In this document: positions 25,934-34,523 of the stretch, piece by piece
Layout of the letters: each line of letters begins with the position of its first letter
How positions within the stretch are numbered: position 1 is the stretch's first letter
Source: Myxococcota bacterium
Lineage (GTDB): Bacteria > Myxococcota_A > Polyangia > Palsa-1104 > JAEUJZ01
Direction of reading: 5' to 3'
Length of the DNA: 61,474 nt
Assembly (NCBI GenBank): GCA_025057315.1
Contig: JANWXW010000141.1
Span: 1-61,474 of the forward strand
Made by a program: the position numbers and the translations under genes
The notes under the pieces: model-generated
Told to the model about the DNA's origin: nothing
The model's input: the letters and a program-made list of their open reading frames with translations, nothing else
Database searches by the model: none

Positions 25934-26287
25934 ATGAATCCGCACCAGCAGCAAGACCAGGCATTCGATGACATGGCTGATGCCCAGCTCCGGCGTCTAG
26001 AGCGCGCCCTGAGCGAACTCGACCCCGATGAGGTCGAGGCGGACCTGGCTGGCGATGTCCTCACCTTGACGCTCCGGGACGGCACGCGCATCGTCATCAA
26101 TCGCCACCGCGCAGCACGGCAGATCTGGATGGCCGCCCTCCGGCAAGCCTGGCACTTTAACCCCGAGGACCAGGGGCGACACTGGCGCACGGCCCAGCAG
26201 CGGGAGGAGCTGGTGTCCACGCTGGAGCGGGTGCTCAGCCAACAGCTGGGCCGGCCGATCCAGCTGCCTGGGGCCCGCATGCCCTGA
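25934..26287 (+). CDS. cyaY: Frataxin-like iron-binding protein CyaY
   Basis: This is 117 residues with the frataxin fold signature: an acidic first helix (FDDMADAQLRRLERALSELDPDEVEADL), then GDVLTLTL, GTRIVINRHRAARQIWMAA and the HWRTAQQREELVSTLERVLSQQLG end. CyaY modulates iron-sulfur cluster assembly by binding IscS and iron. The conserved acidic patch of helix 1 and the INxxxxxxQIW core are visible. It is a single gene, not next to isc genes here. Confidence 0.92.
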   Translation: MNPHQQQDQAFDDMADAQLRRLERALSELDPDEVEADLAGDVLTLTLRDGTRIVINRHRAARQIWMAALRQAWHFNPEDQGRHWRTAQQREELVSTLERVLSQQLGRPIQLPGARMP

Positions 26288-26343
26288 CCCGACAGGACAG
26301 AGGGCTTTTTGCCCGGCAGGCTCCCCTCGAGTATCCTGGGGCC

Positions 26344-27234
26344 ATGCAGGTTCTCCTGGCTGCACTGCTGAGCACGCTTGCGCCCTCCACGGAGCAGGTA
26401 AAACATGGCAGCAAGGAGGTAGCTCCCCCGCAGGAGAAGCTGCCAGCGCGGGGCAAGGTCAAGGAATGCTGCGGCTATCCCCTTGGTGCGCCGCGTAGCT
26501 TCAAGATGACCTTCTATTGGCTCGCCTGGGAGTCGGAGTATGCCAACGAGCCATACGATACAGATATCTACACCTCCGAGGGCTTCTTTCTCGGTCGTTT
26601 CCCCCGCACCTTCGTCTACGAGCTGCGGCTAGAGGGCTCGGGCATCCTGCGGGATGGTCGAGTCCTCAACTACGATGGCGAGTGCCCGTGGGGTGTGGGT
26701 ACTTGCTTCCGGCAAATAGACCCCGAGGAGTATCCCCTGGGGATGGGAGCCCAGGGGCGCCCGCTGGAGCCTTTTCGTTCGGTGGCAGTCGATCCGCGCT
26801 ACATCCCCATCGGCACGCCGCTCTATGTGCCACAGCTCGTGGGCATCCGCATGCCCGACGGTACTTGGCACGACGGCTGCGTTCGAGCGGACGATACGGG
26901 CGGCGGCATCCGGCGCCAAGAGTTGGACTTTTTCGTCGAGAGCTATGCCAACTACAAATACATTGCGGACAACCTATGGTGGGACACGGCTGTGACGCCC
27001 CTCATCGAGGAGCCCCGCTGCGCCTACCTGCGGCGTGGCGATCCGTGGCGGGACCGCCAGAATGAGCAGACCGATTGGCTGGCCCTGCACAAGCCCAAGC
27101 TGCGGGTCGTGTTGGGACGCAAGCCGGGACGCAAGCGCGCCATCGGGGTCGGCCCGAAAACCGCCATGGTGGCCCACAAGGCACACAAAGGTCGGCCTGC
27201 TCGCCAGGGTCGCAAGACGACGGGGAGGCCATAA
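26344..27234 (+). CDS. 3D-domain (MltA-type barrel) secreted protein
   Basis: This is 296 residues. A short N-terminal hydrophobic stretch (VLLAALLSTLA) is a possible signal peptide. Residues 125-215 hold the 3D double-psi beta-barrel: SVAVDPRYIPIGTPLYVPQL, then CVRADDTGGGIRRQELDFFV with the Asp residues that give the domain its name, as in MltA lytic transglycosylases and resuscitation factors. The C-terminal 40 residues are very basic (Lys/Arg/Gly/His-rich) and may bind polyanions or the wall. Role: probable peptidoglycan-active enzyme. The next gene starts 2 bp later. Confidence 0.83.
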   Translation: MQVLLAALLSTLAPSTEQVKHGSKEVAPPQEKLPARGKVKECCGYPLGAPRSFKMTFYWLAWESEYANEPYDTDIYTSEGFFLGRFPRTFVYELRLEGSGILRDGRVLNYDGECPWGVGTCFRQIDPEEYPLGMGAQGRPLEPFRSVAVDPRYIPIGTPLYVPQLVGIRMPDGTWHDGCVRADDTGGGIRRQELDFFVESYANYKYIADNLWWDTAVTPLIEEPRCAYLRRGDPWRDRQNEQTDWLALHKPKLRVVLGRKPGRKRAIGVGPKTAMVAHKAHKGRPARQGRKTTGRP

Positions 27235-27235
27235 A

Positions 27236-27667
27236 ATGGTGGGTAGAATGCTGGATTTCTTCCTACGCAACCTCCAACCCGGTGGGGGTGCACTGCTCCT
27301 GCGGCAGCTTCTGGAACGCGCAGCCCAGGGGGGACAGCCGCTGCGCGTGCTGGCGCCCGGCGGCCACTTGCGGCGACCGCTGCGCGCTGCGGGCTGCCAG
27401 GTACACGAACGGGTCGACCATGAGCCGCTGGATGCCGTGTGTGCCACCGCGTGGCGCAGCGACCTGACCCAGCAGCTGGCCGGATGGGCACGCCTGGTTC
27501 GCCCCGGTGGCGTGGTCGTGCTGGTGACCCCGCGAGGGCGGCCGCTGCGGCAGGTGGTATGCGCTGCCTTCCTGCACGCCGGTCTGGCTGACCCGGTGCA
27601 GCATACCGCCGGGGTGGCAGTCCTCACCTCGGGGCGGGTGCCGCCCCCAGCCGAGATTCCCCGCTAG
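27236..27667 (+). CDS. Short methyltransferase-like (Rossmann) protein
   Basis: The protein has 143 residues from ATG 27236, with GGGGAGG 9 nt upstream in the end of the 3D gene. LRVLAPGGHLRRPLRAAGCQV looks like a decayed strand 1-loop of a SAM methyltransferase and ARLVRPGGVVVLVTPRG matches the post-motif III strand, but the usual GxGxG is missing and the protein is about half the size of such enzymes. It could be a degenerate partner or a non-catalytic Rossmann protein. I do not assign a function. Confidence 0.65.
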   Translation: MVGRMLDFFLRNLQPGGGALLLRQLLERAAQGGQPLRVLAPGGHLRRPLRAAGCQVHERVDHEPLDAVCATAWRSDLTQQLAGWARLVRPGGVVVLVTPRGRPLRQVVCAAFLHAGLADPVQHTAGVAVLTSGRVPPPAEIPR

Positions 27668-27678
27668 AGCTTGCTGAT

Positions 27679-28185
27679 TCACGCGCTCCCGGTCCCGGGG
27701 CTGAGCCCCTGGGGCGGAGCGGGTAGGGTGGCATGTGAACGCCCAACGAGATGAACCCGGGCAGGGCGCATAAGGGGTGCCGACAGCGGCGCCAGACCCT
27801 GGGTCAGCTGAGTGAGCCCGTCGGCCAGCGCCACCGCCGCGGCTTCGCACTGGCCGGCTAGGTCGATCAAGGTGTCCCGGGTGCGGACAAGCAGTCGCAG
27901 CCGCGCAACTGCCGCCGCCAAACCACCTCCAGCCAGAGGCGAGGGCAGCCGCGGGTCGGCCCCCAGCGACTCGACCATGGCGTCCGCATAGGCGCACACC
28001 CACCGCTGCACTCCCCCGAGCCCGGAGACGCGTGGCCTGGCGCGCTGCTCAGCGACCCCTCCATGGGGCGGCAGCGTGAGCAGCTCATCGAGCGCTTGCT
28101 CGGAGATCCCGAGACGACCTAGAAGCGAAAGGGCCTTGGCCGCCAGGCCGGACAGGTCGCAGGGCGAAGGCGCAGGTAGGGTCAT
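27679..28185 (-). CDS. Hypothetical protein, alpha-helical
   Basis: This is 168 residues from ATG 28185, with AAGGAG 5 nt upstream, which supports it as a real gene. It is rich in Ala and Leu with few charged residues, apparently all helical, without signal peptide or clear membrane segment; the C-terminal 30 residues are Pro/Gly-rich. I do not recognise the family. It lies 11 bp from the convergent methyltransferase-like gene and downstream of the large histidine kinase, 87 bp away, on the same strand. Confidence 0.65.
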   Translation of the reverse strand: MTLPAPSPCDLSGLAAKALSLLGRLGISEQALDELLTLPPHGGVAEQRARPRVSGLGGVQRWVCAYADAMVESLGADPRLPSPLAGGGLAAAVARLRLLVRTRDTLIDLAGQCEAAAVALADGLTQLTQGLAPLSAPLMRPARVHLVGRSHATLPAPPQGLSPGTGSA

Positions 28186-28272
28186 TGGGCTCCTTGGGTA
28201 GAGCCGAGCCCCGTGGGCGATCGGCAGGTTTCTGTTGGATGCTCTCCTCCATTCGTCGATTTCCAGCCAAAG

Positions 28273-30909
28273 TTAAGCTGTTGCCCCCGTGTTTCTGTCC
28301 GCCCCGTCTTGCTTCGGCCCCAGGTGCAGAGGCAAAGAGACGGTCATGACCGTCCCCCGGCCCGGCTCGCTGTGCGCGCTGATGCGCCCACCATGCCGCA
28401 ACAGGATGCTATGAACGATGGCCAGCCCCAGACCTGAACCCTGTCCGACGTCCTTGGTGGTAAAGAACGGATCGAAGATGCGCGGCAACACCTCGGGTGG
28501 AATGCCCGGGCCATTGTCCTCGATCACCACCTGCACCTCCTGGCCATGGCGCTGCCCCGTGATGCGGATGCACGGCGGGTCACCTCCGGGCGGGCGCAGG
28601 GCCAGTGCCTGGACGGCATTGGTGAGCAAGTTCGTAAACACCTGCTGGAGCTGACCGGCGCTGCCCACCACCGGCGCGAGTTCGGGCAGCTCGCACACCA
28701 CCTGGATGCCAGCGCTCAGGTCGTGCTGCAACAGGTCCAGAGACTCCTCCACACAGCGCCTGAGGTCTAAGGGACCGATCTCGGTGGGGTCGCTGCGAGA
28801 GTAATTGTGCAGTGTTTGCACAATCTCCTTGGTCCGTCCGGCAGCACGGTCAATGACCCGCGCCATGCTGCGTAGCTCCACCAAGGTTGCTGCCAGAACT
28901 TGCCGCAGTGCCTCGGGGTCAGGCTCCCGGGCCGCACGGTCGGCCAGCTCGCTGAGCGCCTCGCCCAGCGGCACTGCGGTGTTGACCACGGCATTGACCG
29001 GGTTGTTGATCTCGTGCGCAATGCCGGCAACCAGACGTCCCAGGGAGGCCATCTTCTCGGCGCGCAGCAGCTCCTCCTGGGCTCGCTCCAGCGCCTCCAG
29101 CGCCTCTTCGCGCTCGCGGTTTCTTCGCGCCAGTTCAGCAGTGCGCCGCGCCACCTGGGCTTCAAGCGCAAAGTGTGCCTCGGTGGAGGAGCGAAAGCGC
29201 TCGCGCAGCGCCCGGCGCATCTCCTCGAAGGCTGCATACAGGCGGCCGATCTCGTCTCCCTCCAGGCCGACCGGGACCTGCTGCGGGTCCAGGTCGCCGT
29301 GTGCCATGGCTCCGGCCAGACGCTGCAGCCCACGCAGGGGACGCGTGAGGTCGGCGGCGGTGAGCACGACGGCCCCGCTGGCCCCGAGCAGCAGCAACAC
29401 AAAGAAGCCGACGAGCAGGCGCGCTGCCGTATCGAAGTCTCCACCACGGTGGCTGGGCTGGGCGATGAGCACGCCCCCCAGCGGCCCCAGCGGCGAAGTC
29501 GCCGGGAGCGGACCGTAGCTTGCCGACAGGCGGAGCGTCGGCAACTCCATCTGGCCACGCCGGCCGCTGTGGAGCATGGCGATGGCGGTGGGTGGCAGCT
29601 CGGGCACAGGACCACGGGCGGCGTACACTCGGGGCCGTGGCATGCCCGGTGGCAGATGGTAGATGAGAACCTCGGCGCGCGCGCGGGACCGAAGCAGCTG
29701 CGACAGCGACGTTTGGTCCACCGGTGGGTGCTCGCGCAGATCGGCCAGTAGCTGTTCCAGCCGCAGATCGCCAAGGCGGCGGATGTAGTTCGTCGAGACG
29801 GCGCGGTACTGCATGACCCCCCAGAGCAGGGACAACCCACACGCAAACAATGTGAGTGCCCCAAAGGCAATGAGCATTTTGCTGCGCAGCGACAGGTAGT
29901 GCCGCTGGCCCACTCCTTCGGGCCGGCGGGCGGCAAGGTGGGCCAGCAGCGGGGCCAGTGTGGCGCGGTGCCAGAGCATTTCGTACAGCGCCGTCCCCAG
30001 TGTCACCAGCACCGAGGCGCCTACGAGCAGTACCGCCCCCTCGGCGTCGAGGCCCCAGCGCCACAGGCCCCACAGGCCAAGGATCAGAGCGGCGAGCAGC
30101 CACAGCACCACCTTCGACAGACCGAGCAGATAAGGCAAAAATTGCGCCGTCCGATAGGCCTGGTCGTCGAGCTTGTCGTCAGCCTCAGTTGACGGGCGGC
30201 GCAGGAAGTGCTCAATCGGGCGAGCGCGCCGCAGCACCCACAGACCCCAGGGCAAAAGGAGGCCCAGCAGCAGCGGGGGCGCCAGCAGCCGCACCCGTTG
30301 CTGCTGCGGGGGCGACAGGGGGACAAAGAACAGGGCCAACCCCAGGAGCCCGAGCATCGCCGGCACTCCCATCGCCAGGGCGACGAGCAGCAGGCGACCC
30401 CGCAGCCCCTCCCGCAGCGGCAGCAGCGGGTCCGTGGCCAGGGGGGGGGTGTCCACCTCCAGGGGGCGCAGGGCGCCGCGTATCAACCACTCGCACAGCA
30501 GGGCACGCAGCGCGTCCAGGTGAGGCACATAGAGCAAGCCCGCCCATAGAACGAGCCACAGGTCCTCTGTGTCCCCAGATCGGGCGTTGGCGACAGCCGG
30601 GGGCAACCCCACGCCCAAGGCGAGTGCGGTCCTCAGCCACAGCGTTCGCCAGCCGAGGCGGGCTGCGGCCCGATGGGCCTCCAGAGAGGCACAGCGAGCT
30701 GCCAGCGCCCGGTCCAGTGGGGCCCGCCACCGTCCCACCACGAGTGCCCAGATGAGAACGGCACCACCTAGCAGAGCCAGGGCGAGCACCAGATGCGTGC
30801 GCGGCCAAGCACGCAAGGACGGCAGGGGCGCAAGCAGCACCCCCAGCTCGACGATGGCGAAACACCCATCTGCCAAACGCAGCTGAACGTGGAGGCGCGG
30901 ACGGCCCAC
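28273..30909 (-). CDS. Large multi-pass membrane sensor histidine kinase
   Basis: The protein has 878 residues from GTG 30909, where AGG lies 6 nt upstream (GTG 30915 also fits). The first 330 residues have about eight hydrophobic segments. Another membrane pair (about 350-372 and 510-532) encloses an extracytoplasmic sensor of about 140 residues. A HAMP domain and coiled coil follow, then HisKA with the phospho-acceptor His632 in GIAHEINNPVN, and an HATPase with DNGPGIPPEVL, FDPFFTTK and GSGLGLAI. There is no receiver domain and no adjacent response regulator. It is divergent from the Tad-like operon across about 140 bp, so it could regulate it, but that is only positional inference. Confidence 0.92.
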   Translation of the reverse strand: MGRPRLHVQLRLADGCFAIVELGVLLAPLPSLRAWPRTHLVLALALLGGAVLIWALVVGRWRAPLDRALAARCASLEAHRAAARLGWRTLWLRTALALGVGLPPAVANARSGDTEDLWLVLWAGLLYVPHLDALRALLCEWLIRGALRPLEVDTPPLATDPLLPLREGLRGRLLLVALAMGVPAMLGLLGLALFFVPLSPPQQQRVRLLAPPLLLGLLLPWGLWVLRRARPIEHFLRRPSTEADDKLDDQAYRTAQFLPYLLGLSKVVLWLLAALILGLWGLWRWGLDAEGAVLLVGASVLVTLGTALYEMLWHRATLAPLLAHLAARRPEGVGQRHYLSLRSKMLIAFGALTLFACGLSLLWGVMQYRAVSTNYIRRLGDLRLEQLLADLREHPPVDQTSLSQLLRSRARAEVLIYHLPPGMPRPRVYAARGPVPELPPTAIAMLHSGRRGQMELPTLRLSASYGPLPATSPLGPLGGVLIAQPSHRGGDFDTAARLLVGFFVLLLLGASGAVVLTAADLTRPLRGLQRLAGAMAHGDLDPQQVPVGLEGDEIGRLYAAFEEMRRALRERFRSSTEAHFALEAQVARRTAELARRNREREEALEALERAQEELLRAEKMASLGRLVAGIAHEINNPVNAVVNTAVPLGEALSELADRAAREPDPEALRQVLAATLVELRSMARVIDRAAGRTKEIVQTLHNYSRSDPTEIGPLDLRRCVEESLDLLQHDLSAGIQVVCELPELAPVVGSAGQLQQVFTNLLTNAVQALALRPPGGDPPCIRITGQRHGQEVQVVIEDNGPGIPPEVLPRIFDPFFTTKDVGQGSGLGLAIVHSILLRHGGRISAHSEPGRGTVMTVSLPLHLGPKQDGADRNTGATA

Positions 30910-30938
30910 AAGCACCCTACCGAATCGGTCTAAAAGTT

Positions 30939-30962
30939 AGCATGCAAGTTTTTTTGTATGCT
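30939..30962. promoter_or_regulatory. Inverted repeat between the kinase gene and the Tad-like operon
   Basis: AGCATGCAA (30939-30947) and TTGTATGCT (30954-30962) form nine-base arms with one G-T mismatch around a short T-rich loop. It lies upstream of both divergent genes, so a regulator operator is more plausible than a terminator. Nearby TTGATACATTAT (about 30993-31004) could supply a -10-like box for the operon. Confidence 0.4.
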
Positions 30963-31021
30963 CATGGCAAATCTGCACACGCCCTTTTCTTCTTGATACA
31001 TTATTTCTCAGAGGACAAGCC

Positions 31022-31057
31022 ATGATCCACGACACCGAGGTGCAGCCGTGCCACTAA
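31022..31057 (+). CDS. Possible 11-residue leader peptide of the Tad-like operon
   Basis: ATG 31022 with GAGG 7 nt upstream opens a short frame (MIHDTEVQPCH, stop TAA 31055-31057) that overlaps the GTG start of cpaB by 10 nt in another frame. Its Shine-Dalgarno is as good as that of cpaB itself. It may couple translation into cpaB or may be chance. Confidence 0.35.
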   Translation: MIHDTEVQPCH

Positions 31058-31821
31058 AGTGGCGTCTTATCGCCGCAGCTGTCGCCGCGGCTGTCGCCAT
31101 GTTTCTGCTTTATACGTGGCAGAAGGAGGTGGAGCAGAAGGCCTTTGGTGGCCGCAAAATTGCTGTCCTGGTGGCCAAGTCGGACATCAAGCCCGGCTCG
31201 CGCGTGCAGGACAAGGACCTGAAGGCGTGGGAGGTACCAGAGGTGTACCTTCACCCGGAAACCATCCGGGTGGACCAACAGAACCTGGTGCTAGGCCGCC
31301 CCGTGGAGCGGCTCGTGCGGCAAGATCAGCCCCTGCAGTGGACTGACTTTCCGTCTTCGGATCGTGAACGCTCTGGTGGTGCGGTGCCCAAGGGCCTGCG
31401 CGGCACGGCGATTCAGGTCAGCGAGTACCTAGGAAAGTCTGGGCTGGTAGGCCCTGGAGAGCGGGTGGATGTGCTCGGCACCTTTGGCGGCAGCGACCTG
31501 CGCGGGAGCATGACCGTGACCCTGCTGCAGAACGTGCTGCTCATCGATATCAACGCCAACGTGGCCGTGCTGGCGCTGGAACTGGAGGACGCCGAGATGC
31601 TCACGTTTGCCGCTGCGCATGGGCAGGTATCGCTCCTTCTGCGCAACGCCGAGGATTTGGACGTCCGTAAGGACATCCCGCCCAAGTCGTTTCGGTCGCT
31701 CATCGACAAGATCAAGGCCCTGGAGACGATTTCATCGGACCAGGCAGGCGCGAATGCGGCGGCGGTGCTCAAGGGTCTGGAAGCAGCCCGAGCCGCCACC
31801 AAGGCGAAGCCGCTCAAGTAG
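31048..31821 (+). CDS. cpaB: Tad/Flp pilus assembly protein CpaB (RcpC)
   Basis: The protein has 257 residues from GTG 31048 with GAGGTG 7 nt upstream. One N-terminal membrane helix (LIAAAVAAAVAMFLLYTW) is followed by an SAF domain (AVLVAKSDIKPGSRVQDKDLKAWEVP, then QPLQWTDF) and the RcpC/CpaB domain (LRGTAIQVSEYLGKSGLVGPGERVDVLGTF), which includes the conserved PGxRVDV. CpaB is an inner-membrane or periplasmic assembly factor of Tad machines. It is the first main gene of a compact operon that runs to about 40632. Confidence 0.92.
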   Translation: MPLKWRLIAAAVAAAVAMFLLYTWQKEVEQKAFGGRKIAVLVAKSDIKPGSRVQDKDLKAWEVPEVYLHPETIRVDQQNLVLGRPVERLVRQDQPLQWTDFPSSDRERSGGAVPKGLRGTAIQVSEYLGKSGLVGPGERVDVLGTFGGSDLRGSMTVTLLQNVLLIDINANVAVLALELEDAEMLTFAAAHGQVSLLLRNAEDLDVRKDIPPKSFRSLIDKIKALETISSDQAGANAAAVLKGLEAARAATKAKPLK

Positions 31822-31842
31822 ACCGATTCCAGAGAGAACCGC

Positions 31843-33144
31843 ATGAGGCGCAGCATTCACACGATTCTGTTCGTCCTGCTTCTGTCCGGTCTCAGCCTAC
31901 GAGCACAAGCCGACAGCGAGGAGTACAACCTGGTCGTAGGTGGCCAGCAGAGCTTTCCTGCCGAGGGCATCCAAAACTACTCGGTGTCCAACCCCAAGAT
32001 GCTCCAGGTGGCTATCTCTAGCGACGGGCGGTCCTTGGTGGTCAAAGCGCTCAAGCCGGGCACGGCGACGCTGTTGCTCATCCATGAGAACAAGGCCGAG
32101 CCGGACCGCACGATCACTTTTAACATCTTTTCCCGCAACCCCAAGCAGGTGATCGCCGAGCTCAACGAGATCCTGCGCAACTTCCCCGATGTGCAAGTGC
32201 GGCAAAACGGGCCCCAGATCGTGCTGCAGGGGTCGGTCCAGACGCCGCAGGAGGAGCAAAAAATCAAAGAGCTAGAGAAAAACTACAGCGGTCAGGTCAT
32301 CTCCCTTGTCACCGTCGGTCCGGCGGGTGCACGGCGGCAGGTGATGGTGCGTCTGGACCTGCACTATGTGCAGGTGCGACGCCGTGTCGGGCGCCAGTTC
32401 GGCATCGGCTATCCACCCAACATTGGCCGCCCCCCGGCCCAGGCCTCTGCAGGTGGAGGCGCCGGCCAGCAGCAGGGCCAGCGGCTCAGCTTTGGCATCG
32501 ACTTCTTCCCACGCGACGAGATGGGCAACCTGCTGCCAGGTACCCGGATAGAGGCGCAGTACTCCATTGTCACCAACCTGCTGCCATGGCTCGATCTGAA
32601 CGAGGCCAGCGGCTACTTTCGCATCCTGCGCACTGATACCATCGTCACTGAGAACGGGGCGCGGGCTGTCTACCGAGATGGCTCCATGGCGACCCTGGCC
32701 ATCCAGCCGGCCATCGTCGGGGCCCCGCCGACCATCAAGGAGATCTTTATTGGCTCTGAGCTGACCCTCATTCCCCGCTTGTCTGCCAGCAACGACGCCG
32801 TCTCCGTGGAGGTAGTGGCTGAGCTATCGCAGCGTGACTCGGCCGGAGAGGGAGGGGGAGTGATCTTTAACCGGCTCATGGACCGCGTGGAGACCAACGT
32901 GCACCTGCCCATCGGGCAGTCGGTGATGCTGTCGGGGGTGAAGGCCAAGGTGCAAGGCCGGACCACGCGCGGTCTGCCGTGGCTGAACCGCATCCCGATC
33001 CTGGGCTATCTCTTTGGCAGCGAGCAGTACGACAGCGAGATCGCAGATGGAGTGGTCTTCATCACGCCGACGCTGATCCAGGCTACCTCCCCGGAAAACC
33101 GGCGCCGCATCGATGATGCACTCAAGCGATTCGAGGACCCCTAA
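31843..33144 (+). CDS. cpaC: Tad-type secretin RcpA/CpaC
   Basis: This is 433 residues with a signal peptide (ILFVLLLSGLSLRAQA). The N-terminal RcpA/STN-like and BON-like repeats (residues 25-160) precede the secretin beta-domain (residues 235-415), with LPIGQSVMLSGVKAKVQGRTTRGLPWLNRIPILGYLFGS, the hallmark VPWLGdIPiLG-type ending of secretins. It should form the outer-membrane channel of the machine. A Gly/Gln-rich loop at about 200-210 interrupts the secretin start. It lies 21 bp after cpaB and 2 bp before cpaF. Confidence 0.93.
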   Translation: MRRSIHTILFVLLLSGLSLRAQADSEEYNLVVGGQQSFPAEGIQNYSVSNPKMLQVAISSDGRSLVVKALKPGTATLLLIHENKAEPDRTITFNIFSRNPKQVIAELNEILRNFPDVQVRQNGPQIVLQGSVQTPQEEQKIKELEKNYSGQVISLVTVGPAGARRQVMVRLDLHYVQVRRRVGRQFGIGYPPNIGRPPAQASAGGGAGQQQGQRLSFGIDFFPRDEMGNLLPGTRIEAQYSIVTNLLPWLDLNEASGYFRILRTDTIVTENGARAVYRDGSMATLAIQPAIVGAPPTIKEIFIGSELTLIPRLSASNDAVSVEVVAELSQRDSAGEGGGVIFNRLMDRVETNVHLPIGQSVMLSGVKAKVQGRTTRGLPWLNRIPILGYLFGSEQYDSEIADGVVFITPTLIQATSPENRRRIDDALKRFEDP

Positions 33145-33146
33145 CC

Positions 33147-34523
33147 ATGAGCGCACCGCCTCCCCCGATACGTGAGCTTACCCCGGTTGACCTCACTCCC
33201 ACCCCTGAGGAGCTGAAGATCGAGCAGGAGCGCCGCCGCCGCCTGCATCCGGACACCCTGGCGCTGCGCGAGGCGATGCACCGGCGGCTGCTGGAGATTG
33301 TCGATTTGCCCTCGCTGAAACCGGAGGACATCGAAGATCCCCGGTTTCGCCGTTACATGGACAAGATCGTCGATGAGCTCCTCGATGAGTTTGCTGATCG
33401 CATACCAGCGGTCACAACGCGCGCGGAGATCAAGAAGGATTTCCTCGCCGAGACCCTCGGCCTGGGTGCCCTGGAGGATCTGATCGCTGACGACTCCATC
33501 ACGGAGATCATGGTGATTGACCGGCAGACGGTATATGTCGAGCGCAAGGGCCGGCTGGAGCTGGTGCCGGTGGGCTTCGGCTCGGAGGCAGCACTGCGCG
33601 CGGTCATCGAGCGCATCATCATGCCGCTGGGGCGCCGCATCGATGAGAGCCAGCCGCTAGTGGATGCGCGCCTGCGGGACGGTTCCCGCGTCAATGCCAT
33701 CATTCCGCCGCTGGCGCTGCGAGGCCCGGCGCTGACCATCCGCAAGTTCTCCAAGCGTCCCTATTCCCTGGATGAGCTACGCAGCTTCGGGGCGATGGAC
33801 GAGCGCATTCAGCGGTTCTTGGTACGCTGCGTCAAGGCCCGAAAGAACATCGTGGTCTCCGGCGGTACCGGTTCGGGCAAGACCACCCTGCTCAACGCCC
33901 TGTCGCAACACATCGACCGCTCCGAGCGCATCATTACGATCGAGGACTCCGCCGAGCTGAAACTGATGCAGCCGCACGTCGTCAGCCTGGAGACCCGACC
34001 GGCCAACTTCGAGGGACAGGGGGCTTTTACCATCCGCGATTTGGTGAAGAATGCGCTGCGCATGCGGCCCGATCGCATCATCGTCGGGGAGTGCCGCGGC
34101 GGCGAGGCGTTGGACATGCTGCAAGCGATGAACACTGGTCACGACGGCTCGCTGACGACGCTCCATGCCAACAACCCAGCGGAAGCCATTAGCCGGCTGG
34201 AGACGCTGTGTCTAATGGCAGACGTGGAGCTGCCGGCCAAGGCGATTAGGGCGCAAATCGCCAACGCGGTGCATGTCATCGTGCAGCAAACTCGCTATGC
34301 TGATGGCTCGCGCCGCATCAGCCATGTCTCCGAAATCACTGGTCTGACCGAAGAGGGAGAGGTAGAGATGCACCCGCTGTTTGTGTTCCAGCGGGAGCCA
34401 GCGCGCGTGGGCGCCGAGCATCATGAACGGGTGCGCGGTCGTTTCCGTGCCACCGGCTATGTGCCCACATTTATGAACGAGCTGTACGCGCTGGGGCTGA
34501 TCAAGCCTGGGGAGGCGTTCTAG
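33147..34523 (+). CDS. cpaF: CpaF/TadA secretion ATPase, copy 1
   Basis: This is a 458-residue type II/IV secretion ATPase. The N-terminal helical domain (residues 1-110) is typical of CpaF. Motifs are Walker [10 protein letters not shown] at 239-247, the Asp box ([12 protein letters not shown]), Walker B ([16 protein letters not shown]) and the His box ([14 protein letters not shown]). It would power pilus extension or secretion from the cytoplasm. The stop codon shares one base with the GTG start of tadB. A second, shorter copy lies at 37962. Confidence 0.95.
   Translation: MSAPPPPIRELTPVDLTPTPEELKIEQERRRRLHPDTLALREAMHRRLLEIVDLPSLKPEDIEDPRFRRYMDKIVDELLDEFADRIPAVTTRAEIKKDFLAETLGLGALEDLIADDSITEIMVIDRQTVYVERKGRLELVPVGFGSEAALRAVIERIIMPLGRRIDESQPLVDARLRDGSRVNAIIPPLALRGPALTIRKFSKRPYSLDELRSFGAMDERIQRFLVRCVKARKNIVVSGGTGSGKTTLLNALSQHIDRSERIITIEDSAELKLMQPHVVSLETRPANFEGQGAFTIRDLVKNALRMRPDRIIVGECRGGEALDMLQAMNTGHDGSLTTLHANNPAEAISRLETLCLMADVELPAKAIRAQIANAVHVIVQQTRYADGSRRISHVSEITGLTEEGEVEMHPLFVFQREPARVGAEHHERVRGRFRATGYVPTFMNELYALGLIKPGEAF

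Noticed and set aside
30964..30977. Sigma-54 promoter (GG...GC) before the Tad-like operon
   Set aside because: TGGCAAATCTGCA has the right elements but only 7 bp between GG and GC, where 10 bp are needed.
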